A stretch of 64,000 bases of DNA from assembly GCA_950295325.1 (NCBI GenBank), contig OX485803.1, positions 35,975,554-36,039,553 on the forward strand, read 5' to 3'. Below, one piece after another: positions 48,135-60,000 of the stretch (within the stretch, counting starts at the first letter, position 1; the number at the start of each line of letters is the position of its first letter). The stretch is from Polytrichum commune. Taxonomy: Eukaryota; Streptophyta; Polytrichopsida; Polytrichales; Polytrichaceae. Under the pieces are notes generated by a model, which saw nothing but the letters and a program-made list of their open reading frames with translations, was not told the origin of the DNA and did not search any database. A program made the position numbers and the translations under genes.

Positions 48135-50572
48135 TAGCACTAGTTAGTGTTTGGGCCATTTCTAAATCTTTTGATTTTTGTTTCGAGATTACACGTTGAC
48201 TTAGATGAACTTGTAGATAAAGCGGCAACTTGATGACGAATCAACTTCATAGTTCACATTGGTGACAACATCGGAATCATCTCTCTTTTTTTACTCTCTT
48301 TTCCTTCTATACATTTGACAAAGGCAAAACTAAATCACTTCATAGTGACAACCCAAGAAGTTACCAAAACAAATTTCACCTTCAACACCTATTAATGTGA
48401 CCCACTATAGTTTTGTCATGCCATGTTGGTTTTGGTCAATGTAATTCTTCTTGACTGACACCATTCTTGAGCCCACAATTTATATGTTTAGAATGAGGAA
48501 TATTAAATACAAACACGAGATATTGTGATGTGAAAATATAATATAGTTTTAAATTATATCATATTTGAATATAAATATTTTATTCAATATAAGCCACCCT
48601 AACCTAAAATATAGTGGACCACTATATCGAATAACTCGTCTCAATCAATCATCCACATGTTAATACAAAATCAATGCATCATCAACTAGGCTATATCCTT
48701 TAATTAAAGCTCTATTCTATTGTGATATCTAAACGACTTGCGTTTGGTAAAGTCTTACTTCAATAAGGCAATTTCTCCTCCCTTTGGACGTACTATTCTT
48801 ACAACTTGTAGCCTACTTCTAATCCCATCCAGATCTTGCATATAGATGATAGACATTCCATTATGTAAAAGACTACTACTTTACTTGGCCAATATCCTAG
48901 TGTGACCAAGACGGTTGTCCTAGCTATGGACTACCAGACGTTTCTCCTTCCTGACATTACTCGTGCTAGGTCTCTACATTTTTTTCTCTATCCTAAATAG
49001 TGTTGGCAACTTAGCCTTGCTTTGTCCACTGTTGACTATTGCCCTTACATATATTTTTGACCCACTTTTACTTTCATCATATTATCACCTTCTTACCTTA
49101 CTATAGATCATCAATCACTATCCTTTTGATTATTCTCTCAAGATTATTGCTTTGATGTTTTCCACACTTGGCTAATTGCCTGCACTCACCTCTCTCACCT
49201 AAATGTTTCCTTCTATACACATTGCCTCTCAAGTTTATGCTCGACATAACTATTGTCTTGCCTTCTTCTCAACAAACTCTTTGTATGTGTTGAGTTTTTT
49301 TTGCCACTCTTTGGTCACTTTCTCAAACTATTGCTTCATACATTTTCACATTATGACACAACCTTCATCACTAGTTCATATTTCAAACATTTATTTCTTT
49401 AAGTTATTTCTAAGATTTTTATGAGTTTTAACCCAAAAGCCAAAGTAAGTTTCACTCTCTCTCTTCAACTTTGGCTCGCTCAACCTTCACCGAACTCAAT
49501 CAATGATACAATATAAGATTATTTGTCTTTGTCAACATCAACATTGACAATCTTTACTTTCACATATCACAACTTCATACACAACCATACAACATCAAGA
49601 CTTGCACTCTCTTCTGAAAAAAAAGAAAAGAAAGACAAGTGCTCATACAACTTCCAATCTTTACTTATCAAAGTTTCCAAAACATTCATGAGTTTGAATC
49701 ACTCAAATCTTATGTCTATTGCTAATCCTTGCTAGCCTCACAATTTGGGATTGGACTAAGGCCTCACTTAATCATCGAGTCTCGTGCCCTCTAAGACTAT
49801 TGCTAAAGCTAATATTGAGACCACATTGGATCTTTGCAAAATGAAAATAGCATGATGTTCCAATTGCCGACCTCCTCTTTATCAAGGGGGAGGAGAAGGT
49901 GGTTACGGCAACTATCATGTAGCGGCAATAACCCCCTAAATCCACTCAAGATGAACTTCTAATTTCTTATTGCATGCTAACTCTCATTAATTTCTAAAAT
50001 TTAGCCTGCATGCCATGCTATAGCCAATAATTTGAGTTTGCAAATGTCTCCTAGGATTTCAAGGGGTTTGGATGTGAGAAAGTAAGGAGCTTTGCAAGGA
50101 GTGGAGTACTACAACCTTGGACTTTAAATTTTGGTAAGCCAAGGTTGCGGTGAGAACACAAATTTATGTTTTCTTGTTGCTATTGTTTAATATTTAGATT
50201 GCAATCAAATATTAACTTCTGGCTACCAAGTATTTTCAAGTATGATATGTTGTATACCAAGAGAAAGTTGTGAATTGGAAAGTGAATGTTGGAGATACGA
50301 TTGTCTTGTTAGAATTTGTGTGTGTGAAAGCATGTAGAGGAGCAAGAGAACGAAGAGGAAGCCGACCATGTAAACAAACCTCTCTTGACCGTAGATTGGA
50401 TTGCATCTTTTGTTTCTTTGCCAATGTTCATTAGTCTTCAACAATTGGAGCAATCGGAGGCATTCTATGGGGTTGTATTGCATTGGATCTAAATTATAGG
50501 ATGTAGGTCAAAATTTTGTTAGGTGCTTGGAGCAATTGAGTTGGACACATGTAGGTAAATGTGTTCTTACAA

Positions 50573-50574
<2 letters not shown>
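48135..50574. other. AT-rich intergenic DNA
   Basis: No gene recognised; the open frames are short and compositionally biased. Confidence 0.45.

Positions 50575-50610
<36 letters not shown>
50575..50610. repeat. Poly-T run of about 36 bases
   Basis: An uninterrupted T tract. It could be the complement of a retroposed poly-A tail on the minus strand, but no retroposed gene is visible next to it. Confidence 0.9.
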
Positions 50611-50612
<2 letters not shown>

Positions 50613-52119
50613 GTGGTTTCCTTGATAGGGTTATACTTGGTTGATAGTGTGAATACTTTGTTAGAGCTCTATGTTTTGTCTATTTGTTCTCATGATGTTG
50701 TTGACTCTAGTTGTTACAAGTTTGTTTTGTGGTTACGAGCATTTTTGTGGCACTAATAAATCCCATTGAAGCAATGTCCATGGATATTTTTGGACATAAC
50801 CAGTAAATTTTTGAGTGTTTCTAAATCCAACATGTTACATGTTGTGATCTCTCGGTTCTTCTTTGATAGTTTGAGACATGTTCCATAGATTCCTATGAAA
50901 TTGATGGGCTTGAGGTGCTAATGGGTTTAATTTGTGGGCATTGGGTATTGTAGATGGACAAATGTACAAAGACCATAAGCAAAGAAAGATGGCTTTGGTT
51001 ATTGTGCAACATTATTTGCAAGATTGGCAAGAACATTATCAAGTGTAGATATAACTAATTATTTAGTTTGTTTTTTATGCATTTGTCTAAATTCTTTGCA
51101 CTTTGACAAAAAATGATCATATTGAGTATCTCAACATTTTGGTCACTCTTGATTTGTTAGTTGATCTCATATTAGTTAAATGCCATTTAGCAAAGTGTTT
51201 GTAGTATGTATATCAAATGGATGTTGTATTAGGTTTATGAGTTGTTAGTTTTAATACGGAGTTTGAAAGTTGATGGTGTGCTTGTTTTTGTGTGATTTGC
51301 ATCTGTGGTAGTTGTTGACCTTGCATTTGTGAGTTCTCAACAATTTAGTTGGTTCTATTTCAAGTTGTGGTACTAATAAGTGGAGGACATGCGATATCTA
51401 CATGACTTCTTTGGATGCTTTGGCAGGGTTTTGGAAATTTATGCGGATACATAGTATACACATTATTTTTTGTAAGGCTTGTGGGAACCTTGTAATTATG
51501 ACTTTTAAACACATATGGCTAGCCTTTGAAGCATGACATCAAGGTCTCTAAGTACGCCATATTTATGAAACCCCTTAAATTGTGCTAATGAACACAATAT
51601 TTGTATTCTTGTCTTCCTTTGTTTATGACATGCACATGCAATTCACTATTGCTATTAATATACTACTATGTTGTTGTGGACTGGGCTTAAGTACGATTTC
51701 AAACAATAAAACTTGAACCCTATAGTTTGTTTGTTTTCCTTGTTTTGTACATGTGCTTCTTGCAAGGCTTATAGTTAGTCATACACTTTAAGACCTTTGG
51801 GGAATTGAGGATTTTTTTACAAATAAGTAATATAGTGTACCATAAAGCAATCATTCAACAATTTATAATTACCCGTAGGGTGCCAATAATCACAATGATT
51901 TACCATTATTTTGAAAATTAAGATGCCTTATAATCCATTACAGTAGGTAAATAACCCACCCAAAATGATTACATTATCGCACATATATACTTAATCCAAG
52001 AGGAAGTGACCCCCTCCCCCCGTGGTAATTCCTTGCCATATACTAGGTTAAACAAAGTTACAATGATGAGATGAGGAAGAAGATTATTTGACAGGCCTAG
52101 CCACCCACGGTATTACATC
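50611..52119. other. AT-rich intergenic DNA
   Basis: Nothing recognised. Short open frames only. Confidence 0.45.
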
Positions 52120-52475
52120 ATAGAAATTTAGATAGTGGAGGATGGACCACGGTATAATCTACCCATGCTAACTTCCAACCCACGTTAATAAGTGTAGGTT
52201 TGGAATTCATGGCATCATGTGAACTCATTCTTCGTGATAAAGGGGCTTCAATAAAAACAAGCCCCATGTAAGATTGAAGGCCAATTTATTCCAACTAGAC
52301 TCCACTGCATTAGTTTGGGTCTCTGATAGTACTTCCATAGTCAAATTGTCCAAAAATGGTTTCATTTATAGACTATGATATAATTCACTAGGTTTACATC
52401 TACACAATGGATGAGTTTACGTAGACACCACGAATCCCTAGCCCCATAAGGTTAAAAGGTGTACATGGTCAACAA
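52120..52475 (+). repeat. Local duplication, copy 1
   Basis: Matches 53000-53540 in the same orientation: GGTATAATCTACCCA, GTGTAGG, GAAGG/GAGGGCCAATT, ATAATTCACTA, ACACAATGGATGA, TTTACGTAGACACC and CGAATCCCTAGCCC in order. Copy 1 has AACTAGACTCC where copy 2 holds a MITE, so copy 1 is the empty allele. A GA microsatellite lies between the copies (52746-52770). Confidence 0.8.
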
Positions 52476-52999
52476 CGATTAGGTTAAACAAGAAAACGGT
52501 AGAACTGTGAGGCTCTGTCCTTTACTATGAAAGACTACAATTGTAGTGGTCCACTTTGCTCATGCCAATCCACGGTTATTCACTATACCAAACCTTTCTT
52601 GGATTTTGAGCACCTTCTTCTCAAATGCGGGTCAAGGATTGAAGCTACTCATTTATCACTCAATTTTTTGTAAATGAATAATCAAGAACTGCCGAAATAA
52701 CTACAATTAACTAGACTTCTTTCAATGCATTTTAGGGAGTAATTAGAGAGAGAGAGAGAGAGAGAGAGAGTCCACATTAACTAAAGTGGACCAAAAATAA
52801 CAAGAACAAGTAACGTCCAAGTGTGAACGCAAAGTGGTTAGGAAATTTGCTCTTGAAACGAAGAAGTTGATGCATAGTCTCTATCCTACAGACAGAGCCA
52901 ACAAAGTTATGCCCTTGGTAGATGAAGAGGATTATATACATGACAATCTTGGCTAGTTGCCTGCCCACAATACAATTGGGAAAATGTGGAGAATGCAAT

Positions 53000-53540
53000 G
53001 TGGGCCATGGTATAATCTACCCACTCTAACTTTCAGCCCACATCAATAGGTGTAGGCTTGGGAATCGTGGTGTTTACAAGTGCAAACTCATCCTTCATGG
53101 ATGAAGGGGCTCTATTATAGACAAATCCTCCCCAAGATTGAGGGCCAATTCATTCTAACTACACTAAGTATCCCAATCAATGCATGTTACTATTTGGAGT
53201 TACGCAATGCTATAACTATTTGATGTAACACTTTACCAAGTGTAGTCATTTATGTTCTAAAATGTCCAAACAACCTATTGAACTTTCATTAGTAAAAATT
53301 GAACTCACGAGTAAGAAGTTGTTGCATTGTGTGACTCCAAATTATAGTACTAGATGGGATACTTAGTGTAGACTCCACCCCACTAATTTGGGACCAAAGA
53401 TGCTATTTCTAGAGTCATATCATATAAAAGTAGCCATTTACAATCTATAATATAATTCACTATGTTTACACTAACACAATGGATGAATTTACGTAGACAC
53501 CGCGAATCCCTAGCCCTATAGGTGTAGAAGGTGCACACTT
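53000..53540 (+). repeat. Local duplication, copy 2, interrupted by a MITE
   Basis: Paralogue of 52120-52475, carrying a 207-base family A element at 53162-53368. Outside the insertion the two copies differ at many positions, so the duplication is not recent. Confidence 0.8.
53162..53368. mobile_element. MITE family A, copy 2, with empty-site paralogue
   Basis: Terminal repeats CACTAAGTATCCCA and TGGGATACTTAGTG are perfect complements over 13-14 bases, with the one intervening GAT offset. TA flanks both ends, and the paralogue at 52.3 kb reads AACTAGACTCC with a single TA, which proves insertion by TA duplication. Inner words (CATGTTACTATTTGGAGTTA; TGACTCCAAATTATAGTAC) match copy 1 at 47.9 kb. 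Non-coding. Confidence 0.88.
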
Positions 53541-53587
53541 TGAACTGTGTAATACCATGCTTGTGGCAACCAAAGCGTGTGTGATAT

Positions 53588-54172
53588 TAAGGGGCTGTTT
53601 ACACCATGGATCATGAAGTCGTCCCGAGGACTTGTAAAATTTGCGATTGGTTGTTGAACTTGTCTCGGGACACTTTGGTTTGCATCAAGAAGAAAATGTC
53701 GGAGTGACCATGGAGTTTGAGGTCCCCAAAAGACATACTTTAAGACCTACATTATTCATTGACATGGTCCGACGGGTTTTGCGGTCGGAGAGGCAAAATA
53801 GGTGCTCTAATAAAAAAAGGCAAGGGCCCGTGGCAGAGAAATGTTGTTATAATAATTTTGAATGATTTCTTTTTGGGGAAGAGAAGGTGAAGACGAGAGA
53901 AGACAAGAGAATGATCAAACATGGATTGTTCTTCTTCTAAGAATTGCCTTTTGGGGGCATGTATTTCAAAAATCAACACATTCATTTTTTTGGTGCATGG
54001 TTGTACCCTCTTGGTCCACATTTGGTTTATACCTAATGAGGGGGCCAAAGGCTTCGTAATTTTGATTTTTTGAGAAATTGGACCATGGAAGTTGGACCCT
54101 GAAGTTGGACCATGGAAAAAAAAGGCCATCTTTCATGGTCTGACTTCATGGTTCATAGTGTAAACTGGCTCT
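53588..54172 (+). mobile_element. MITE family C, copy 2, nested in family B element
   Basis: Left GGGGCTGTTTACACCATGGA and right CATAGTGTAAACTGGCTCTC are imperfect inverted repeats; ATGAAGTC on the left pairs with GACTTCAT on the right. The element separates two halves of a family B MITE that are contiguous in other copies. A segment at about 53660-53780 is near-identical to the inverted copy at 47.1 kb. Confidence 0.75.
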
Positions 54173-54606
54173 CAGGGTGTTGTGTCGTGTTAACATGAAT
54201 GGGTTACAAAAGAAAATCCGTGTAGCATGCTTCATCACGGAATCAAGTAAAATGCAACATTGCAATAATGACATTAATTACAAACGATGACAACGTGGTG
54301 CGTGCGAGTGTGTGGTTTGAATTCTTCGGTGGATTACTTTAATGTGAGAACATGTGACATGTGGGAGGGAAACACGACAACAAGGGGCGAGATTCAAACC
54401 GAGAACATAGGGTTTCGGGATATGAAGAGAAGGAGTGACATTAAGGACGTTGATATTACCGGGGTTGTGTAGTGTTTAACATGGATGGGTTGCAAAGGAT
54501 AATTCATATAGCCTGCATCATCACAAAATCACGTCAAATGCAAGATTGCAATAATGATATTAATTACAAACGACGACAACGTGATGCGTGCGAGTGTGTG
54601 GTTTGT

Positions 54607-55246
54607 AGGCTTTGGTGGATTACTTTGATGTGAGAACCCGTGACATATGAGAGGGAAACAACACGACAACAAGAGGGTGAGATTCAGACTAAGAACTTAG
54701 GGTTTCAGGATACAAAGAGAAAGAGTCACATTACAGACAGTGATATTACGGAAGTTGTGTAGTGTGAAGGCTTTGGTGGATTACTTTAGTGTGAGAACTT
54801 GTGACATATGAGAGGGAAACAACACGACAGCAAGGGGGTGAGATTCAGACTAAGAACTTAGGGTTTCGGGATACGAAGAGAAAGAGTCACATTACCGACA
54901 GTGATACTACGGAAGTTGTGTAGTGTGAAGGCTTTGGTGGATTACTTTAGTGTGAGAACCAATGACATATGAGAGGGAAACAACAGGACAACAAGGGGTG
55001 AGATTCAAACTAAGAACTTAGGGTTTCGGGATACGAAGAGAAAGAGTCACATTACGGACAGTGATACTACAGAAGTTGTGTAGTGTGAAGGCTTTGGTGG
55101 ATTACTTCAGTGTGAGAACCCGTGACATATGAGAGGGAAAAGACACGACAACAAGGGGTGAGATTTGAGCCGAGAACATAGGGTTTCGGGATACGAAGAG
55201 GAGGAGTGACATTAAGGACGTTGATATTACAGGAGTTTAGAGTGTA
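54607..55246. repeat. Tandem array, four units of ~161 bp
   Basis: The phrase AGGCTTTGGTGGATTAC starts at about 54607, 54768, 54929 and 55089. Each unit also carries GTGAGAAC, GAGAGGGAAA, ACTAAGAACTTAGGGTTTC (last unit diverged), GGGATAC and GAAGTTGTGTAGTGTG. A divergent unit precedes the array at about 54320-54470. Units are segments of the family B MITE. Confidence 0.9.
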
Positions 55247-57018
55247 CAGTGGTTACCAAGGATTAAATTAGGTCAAGTTCACGAATGAAAGAGGACTCTC
55301 TCTCTCTCTACACTATCTCTCTATCCCTCTATCTATCCCTCTATCTACACTATCTCTCTCTGTATCTATGAGTGTAACCTAGGTATCTGACAGGTCCGCC
55401 CGGCCGCCCGGCCGCCCACAGGAAAGTACAGGCAACAGGGAAATTTGGACAGTGGCTGGGCTTGGCCTGGCCTGGGCTGGGCTGCCGGCCGGCGCTTGGA
55501 AGCACACGACGACCCCAACAAACAGGGAGAGACCACACACAGACAGACAGACTTTTTCCATCTCTGTGTTGCCATTCGACAGCTGGGGAATCCGCCCGCT
55601 CCCCTTGCTGCTGCTGCTGTTGTTGTTGATGTTGCTGTTGGTGTTGCTGTTATTATTGTTGTTGTTTCGCCTGCCCTGCCTGCCTGCCTGCGTGTGGTGG
55701 GTTTGATGAGAGCCCGCCCCTGTCTCTGTGCGCACTGTCCGTCTCTGCCTCCCTCCCATTAGTGAGGGCCTCCCCGCGGGCCTCTCTGCCTGCCTGCCCT
55801 CCTGCCTGCTCCCCTGCTTCAGGAAGGAAGGAAAACAAAGACTCCTGCTACTGCAACCCAACCCATCACGAGCCTTGCGGAAAAGGGATAGAGGGAGGGA
55901 GGGGAAGGGGGGGGGGGGGAAAAAAAAAAACGGTTTTCCCGACTCACGTGGTGCAAGTGTTGTGGTGTAAGTAAAGAGGGAGGAGGAGGAGGGAGTAGTA
56001 GTAGTAGTAGGAGTACGGCGATGACCTTTTTTGTCCGCTTGCCGCCAGCCAACCCTCGGGCGCTTCACGGCGGTGGCCAATTAACTTAACTTAGGCATGG
56101 CGGAAAGGAAATCGATGACGCAGAACAGCAGGTCCGTTCCGTTCCGTTCCGTTCCATGCTGTGCTGTTCCTTTTCTTTCCTCGTCTTTCCTTCCCATTTT
56201 CTTCCGTCGCTTCGGTTCGGCACTTTTCGGTCGGGTTGGCTTGTGTGTGTTTTGGTGTTGTGGGTTGTCTTGGTGGAGTGATGGGAGCTTGGGCGTTATA
56301 AAGTGTTTGGGTTGTAGATTCGATCGCCATCTGGGAGTTCATGACAACGATGATGATGATGATGCCGCTCCCTATCTTGCGTGGAACGGGTCGTTGGTAA
56401 TTTGGCAGCATGCTGTTGTGCCAGCAGGGTAGGGTAGCGGCTGCAATTTGACTCGGTGGCTTCTTAGTTGAGGAAAATTTAGGCACTAGGCCATGCATGG
56501 GGCACATACATACATGCTGACGGCTAATGGTTAAGGCCATTGTGGCGATGTGGGAGCTAGGGGAAAGAAATTGGGCTAACAGGTGTGAGAGAGCACGTGG
56601 GCAAACCAAACCCCAGTTGATGATTTTCAGCCTGCTTGGTTTGTTGCGGTCGTCCTGTTCGGTTTGTCGTTACCCTTGGTTAATAATCCGTCTACTCGGA
56701 TCATTTGGGCCTTTGTATGTGATCGATGTATGTTGCCATGTGTTGTTGTGAGACTATGCCCTATCCGTTGAGGCTGTTGAGAAGGTCATAATGTGTGTGT
56801 GTGTGTGTGTGTAACTATGTATGATGTCTGATCCTTGTTCTTGTTATTGGAATGCAGCATGGGTTTTAGTATTTCATATGGAATAGCTGGTCCGAACAAA
56901 TTATTGGGAGGGGATTTTGAAGAAGCAGTTCCTTGTTGGTGGATGATGCGGAGAGGAGGAAGGCAGTTTGAATGTTTCACCTACTACTACTACTGGGGCT
57001 AGAGGAGGGGTAATAGAT
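55247..57018 (+). promoter_or_regulatory. GC-rich promoter and leader of the CHD-type gene
   Basis: From about 55380 the base composition becomes strongly GC-rich with CTGCCTGCCTGC and GCCGCCCGG runs, a G11/A10 tract at 55908-55930 and GGAGGAGG/GTAGTAGTA runs, typical of plant transcription starts and long leaders. A long minus-strand frame here (55379-56080) is low-complexity and judged spurious. An acceptor-like TTGTTATTGGAATGCAG ends at 56857, implying a leader intron and a second leader exon from 56858. A GT microsatellite at 56791-56812 would lie in that intron. Confidence 0.5.
56859..57002 (+). other. Upstream open reading frame in CHD leader
   Basis: An ATG two bases after the putative splice acceptor opens a 47-codon frame (MGFSISYGIAGPNKLLGG...) ending at TAG 57000-57002, 16 bases before the main ATG at 57019 and in a different frame. 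If the leader exon is right, ribosomes meet this frame first, so it could reduce translation of the main product. It could instead be a coding exon if a different splice were used; a one-base difference in the ACT repeat near 56983 would also change the frame relation. Confidence 0.4.
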
Positions 57019-60000
57019 ATGCAAGCAAAGAAGAAAGTGAAGGTAGGCGATACAATCTCAGTTTACTGGCCCGATGACCGGGTTTGGTATAAGGGTGAAG
57101 TGTTGTCCACCGATGGGGCCTTGGACACATGTGAAGTTCTCTACGAAGATGGAGAGAGGGAAGTGCTGATACTTACCAAGGAAATATATAAGGTTCACGC
57201 GGGAAGCAGGAAGCGACTCTTTGATAAGGTCTTGGGAAGTGATGGAGATGTTTCCAAACAGCTTGCAGCTATTGCTGCTGTTCTATTTGATATGGGTATG
57301 TAATAATGGTAGCTCCCCCCTCCCCCCCACCCCCTGCTCAGTGTTCCTTAGCTGGGTTGACATTATTGACGGGCTCTTTGTGGAAGATAATTACGACAAA
57401 GTCAGGTCACTTTATGTACTTGACCGTGCCTGAAAGTGTGCAAATTGGCTATATGATGTTACGCCTGTCGTAAAATGTTGCAATTCTCTCTTGGGACCTT
57501 CCCCCCTGCGCCAATGAGAATGAGAATGTCTCACTTGAATTGTTTAAAATTGAAGCTTGAAATCCCAAGTCCTGGTTTTCAGTGGTGGATAACATTCTCA
57601 AGTAGATAGGTTTTTGATGGTTAGTTTTTTAGTTGTAGGGAAAGTGTCGTGTGGCTATGAAATTTAAAAGAAAGAAAAGATTCTGTTGTCCTTTCCATTG
57701 CGTTGGAATACAATTTTAATTTCTCAAAAGCAGGGGTTAAATAATCAATATACGATAATTTTTTGGTCTATGCAACTCAGGAATCTCTCATCCATTCTGA
57801 TTGGCGCAATATTGCTGTATGTTTATGTTGTGTGGTCATAAAAGTTAGGCAGGCATTCATGAATCCAATCAAAAGATCCTACAGGTTCAGATGGAATGTT
57901 TAAAGAGATTCACATGCATTTACAATCAATGCAGTCTGGATTTTCTGTTGTGTTGCATATTCTTTTCTGCACCTATCATTCTCTCTTCTATTTTGCTAGA
58001 AGTATATGTGTAGTCTGGAAAGATTCGGTCTTGTCCTCATTTGTAATGTGGCTAATTTTTTTAAGATCTGACATCAGATTTTGCTCTGGCTACAATTTTA
58101 ACTGGTACCCAATGTTGTGTGTAGAGGACAGGCTACCCTCAAAAGGAGTGTGCTCAAGCAGAGTAGGATGGTGGTCTGCTTGGCATTCTGGTGCAGTGTC
58201 TGCCGTGCAAGCAGAGAGTGTGATATTGTTGGCAAAATCTGCTCGGGAGCTTTCTTGCCAGCTAAGGCCTAATGTTACAACATCCTGGTGGAGTTCAAAT
58301 GTAATGAATAGTCAGTTATGGCTCATCTGCTAGTTTTTTGGTTTGATGGTTTCCTGTGACTTGGAGGGTTCCCACTTTCAGCTCTGCAAAGCAGCCTCTG
58401 AAGTTTGATGTTATCCAGGGGCCAGACTGGCGGGAGCGTGTACGAACGGTGAAAACCTGTGCAGAGCTGATGAGCTTTGTAACTGAACTGTTGACAAAGG
58501 GGGTTGATTGGACACGTGCACGGCAGTTGTTTCCCATCTCAAATGGACGCTCTGGTATGCGGCTAGGATGACTTGCTGTCTGATAGGTGTTTGGAGCTGA
58601 TGGAGTGTGAGAATGGTGGTATTTTCCTATGACATGGACGACAAAGTTATATATATTTCACACCAAGTCATGATTACAGTGGTTCTATATTTCAACATTT
58701 TGTGTTATCTGTATCCAGTAATGAGTTACTTATTGAATCATTTCTGAATCTGTTAACATGTAATATAGGGGCCCCAGTATGAATCTTTTGAATTTTGATT
58801 GGTCATGCACATATTTAGTTGAGCCAAGGATGTCTAGAGTCCTTGGTGTGCATTGGATTCCTTTTTGGCTGTATAACTTACACTGGTTCTGAGTTTTGAG
58901 TAAGCATGATGTGCATGAGATATTGTGATGGTTCTCTTGAATACCTGTCAGTGCATCGTGGGCTTTTGTAACTCCCATTTGTTACTTTGTTGATTAACAA
59001 CACAGGAGTCTAGCTAGCAGTAGATGGGATTATTGGGTCATTTATTGGTCATTTCTAGAACCTATTGCAAAAGTATAGGTCATTGAGGTCAAACATTACA
59101 TTTTTGTCTCTTTGGATAATGAGATTGCCCCCCTTCAAGGATATGTATACCTTCAACTTTTAATGCTTACTGGCAGGTTTAGTGGCCGTGCAAGCATATG
59201 AAAGCTGTTCATGTGTGGTCCAATGATAGCTAAAGATCCTACTGACATTTTCTTGCTCTGAACAGATGCGGGAGGTAGAGATAGTGGGAAAGATTCAAGG
59301 AGACAATCAAGGAGGAAGTCTATAGAACCTTGTAGATTAGAGAAGGATCAATGTCAACCTGTGAAGTCTTCTGTAATTTATGAAGCTGCAAAACTGAAGG
59401 CTCTGAAAGAAGCTAGTAGAGGACGGATAAAGCAAGTGACAAGAGTGTCATCAAGTGAGGACAGGATGGAGCACAATAATGAGGATACTTGTCCAGATGA
59501 GGAGGAGAAGTTTTCCGGAAACAACTCTAGTCCTGAGGACAATGTGAAATCTAAGACTGATCAGAAACAGCATGGTAGAGAAGGGCGGAGAAAGAAAATT
59601 GCAAAATCTCTGGATGAGGTTCAAAGGGAAGAGGATGGATCTGGAAATACATCCTCTTTGTCAACCAGATCAAGAAGAAAAGTTGAACTAAAAAAAGAGA
59701 AGACAAAGGAATCAATCTCCAAGGAGGAGATGCAGCTAAATCGTGTTTGTTCACAAACTGGAGGGGGAAGAGTTGGAAAGGCTGCTGTGAGTGAACAAGT
59801 CAGGGGTGGTTTAACAAACAGGCTCAGAAGGAATGCTAAACAGGACCAGCTCCATAAGGGTGATGCAAATGAGGATGATGATGATGATGATGACGATCCA
59901 AGTTCTCAGGAGATCACAAATGCAGATCAGGATGGGCAGAAAGGAAAGAAGAGAGGTGCAAGGGTAGGAAAGGAATCTGTGAGTGAGGATGAAAGTGGTG

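Larger units (their letters stand above)
53541..55246 (-). mobile_element. MITE family B, copy 5, expanded by internal tandem repeats and a nested MITE
   Basis: Outer parts match the other family B copies on the minus strand: the higher-coordinate end reads GTACACTCTAAACTCC then TGTAATATCAACGTCC; the lower end has GGTTGCCACAAGCATGG. Between them a family C element (53588-54172) interrupts the usual GATATTAAGG / TGTTAACATG junction, and the segment 54607-55246 is an array of 161-base units. The 1.7-kb length compares with about 350 bases for simple copies. Confidence 0.75.

Noticed and set aside
55379-56080. A 233-codon minus-strand open frame
   Set aside because: It is made of CAG/AAC, GGC and GGA-type repeats in the GC-rich leader of the CHD gene, has no domain, and overlaps open frames in other phases.
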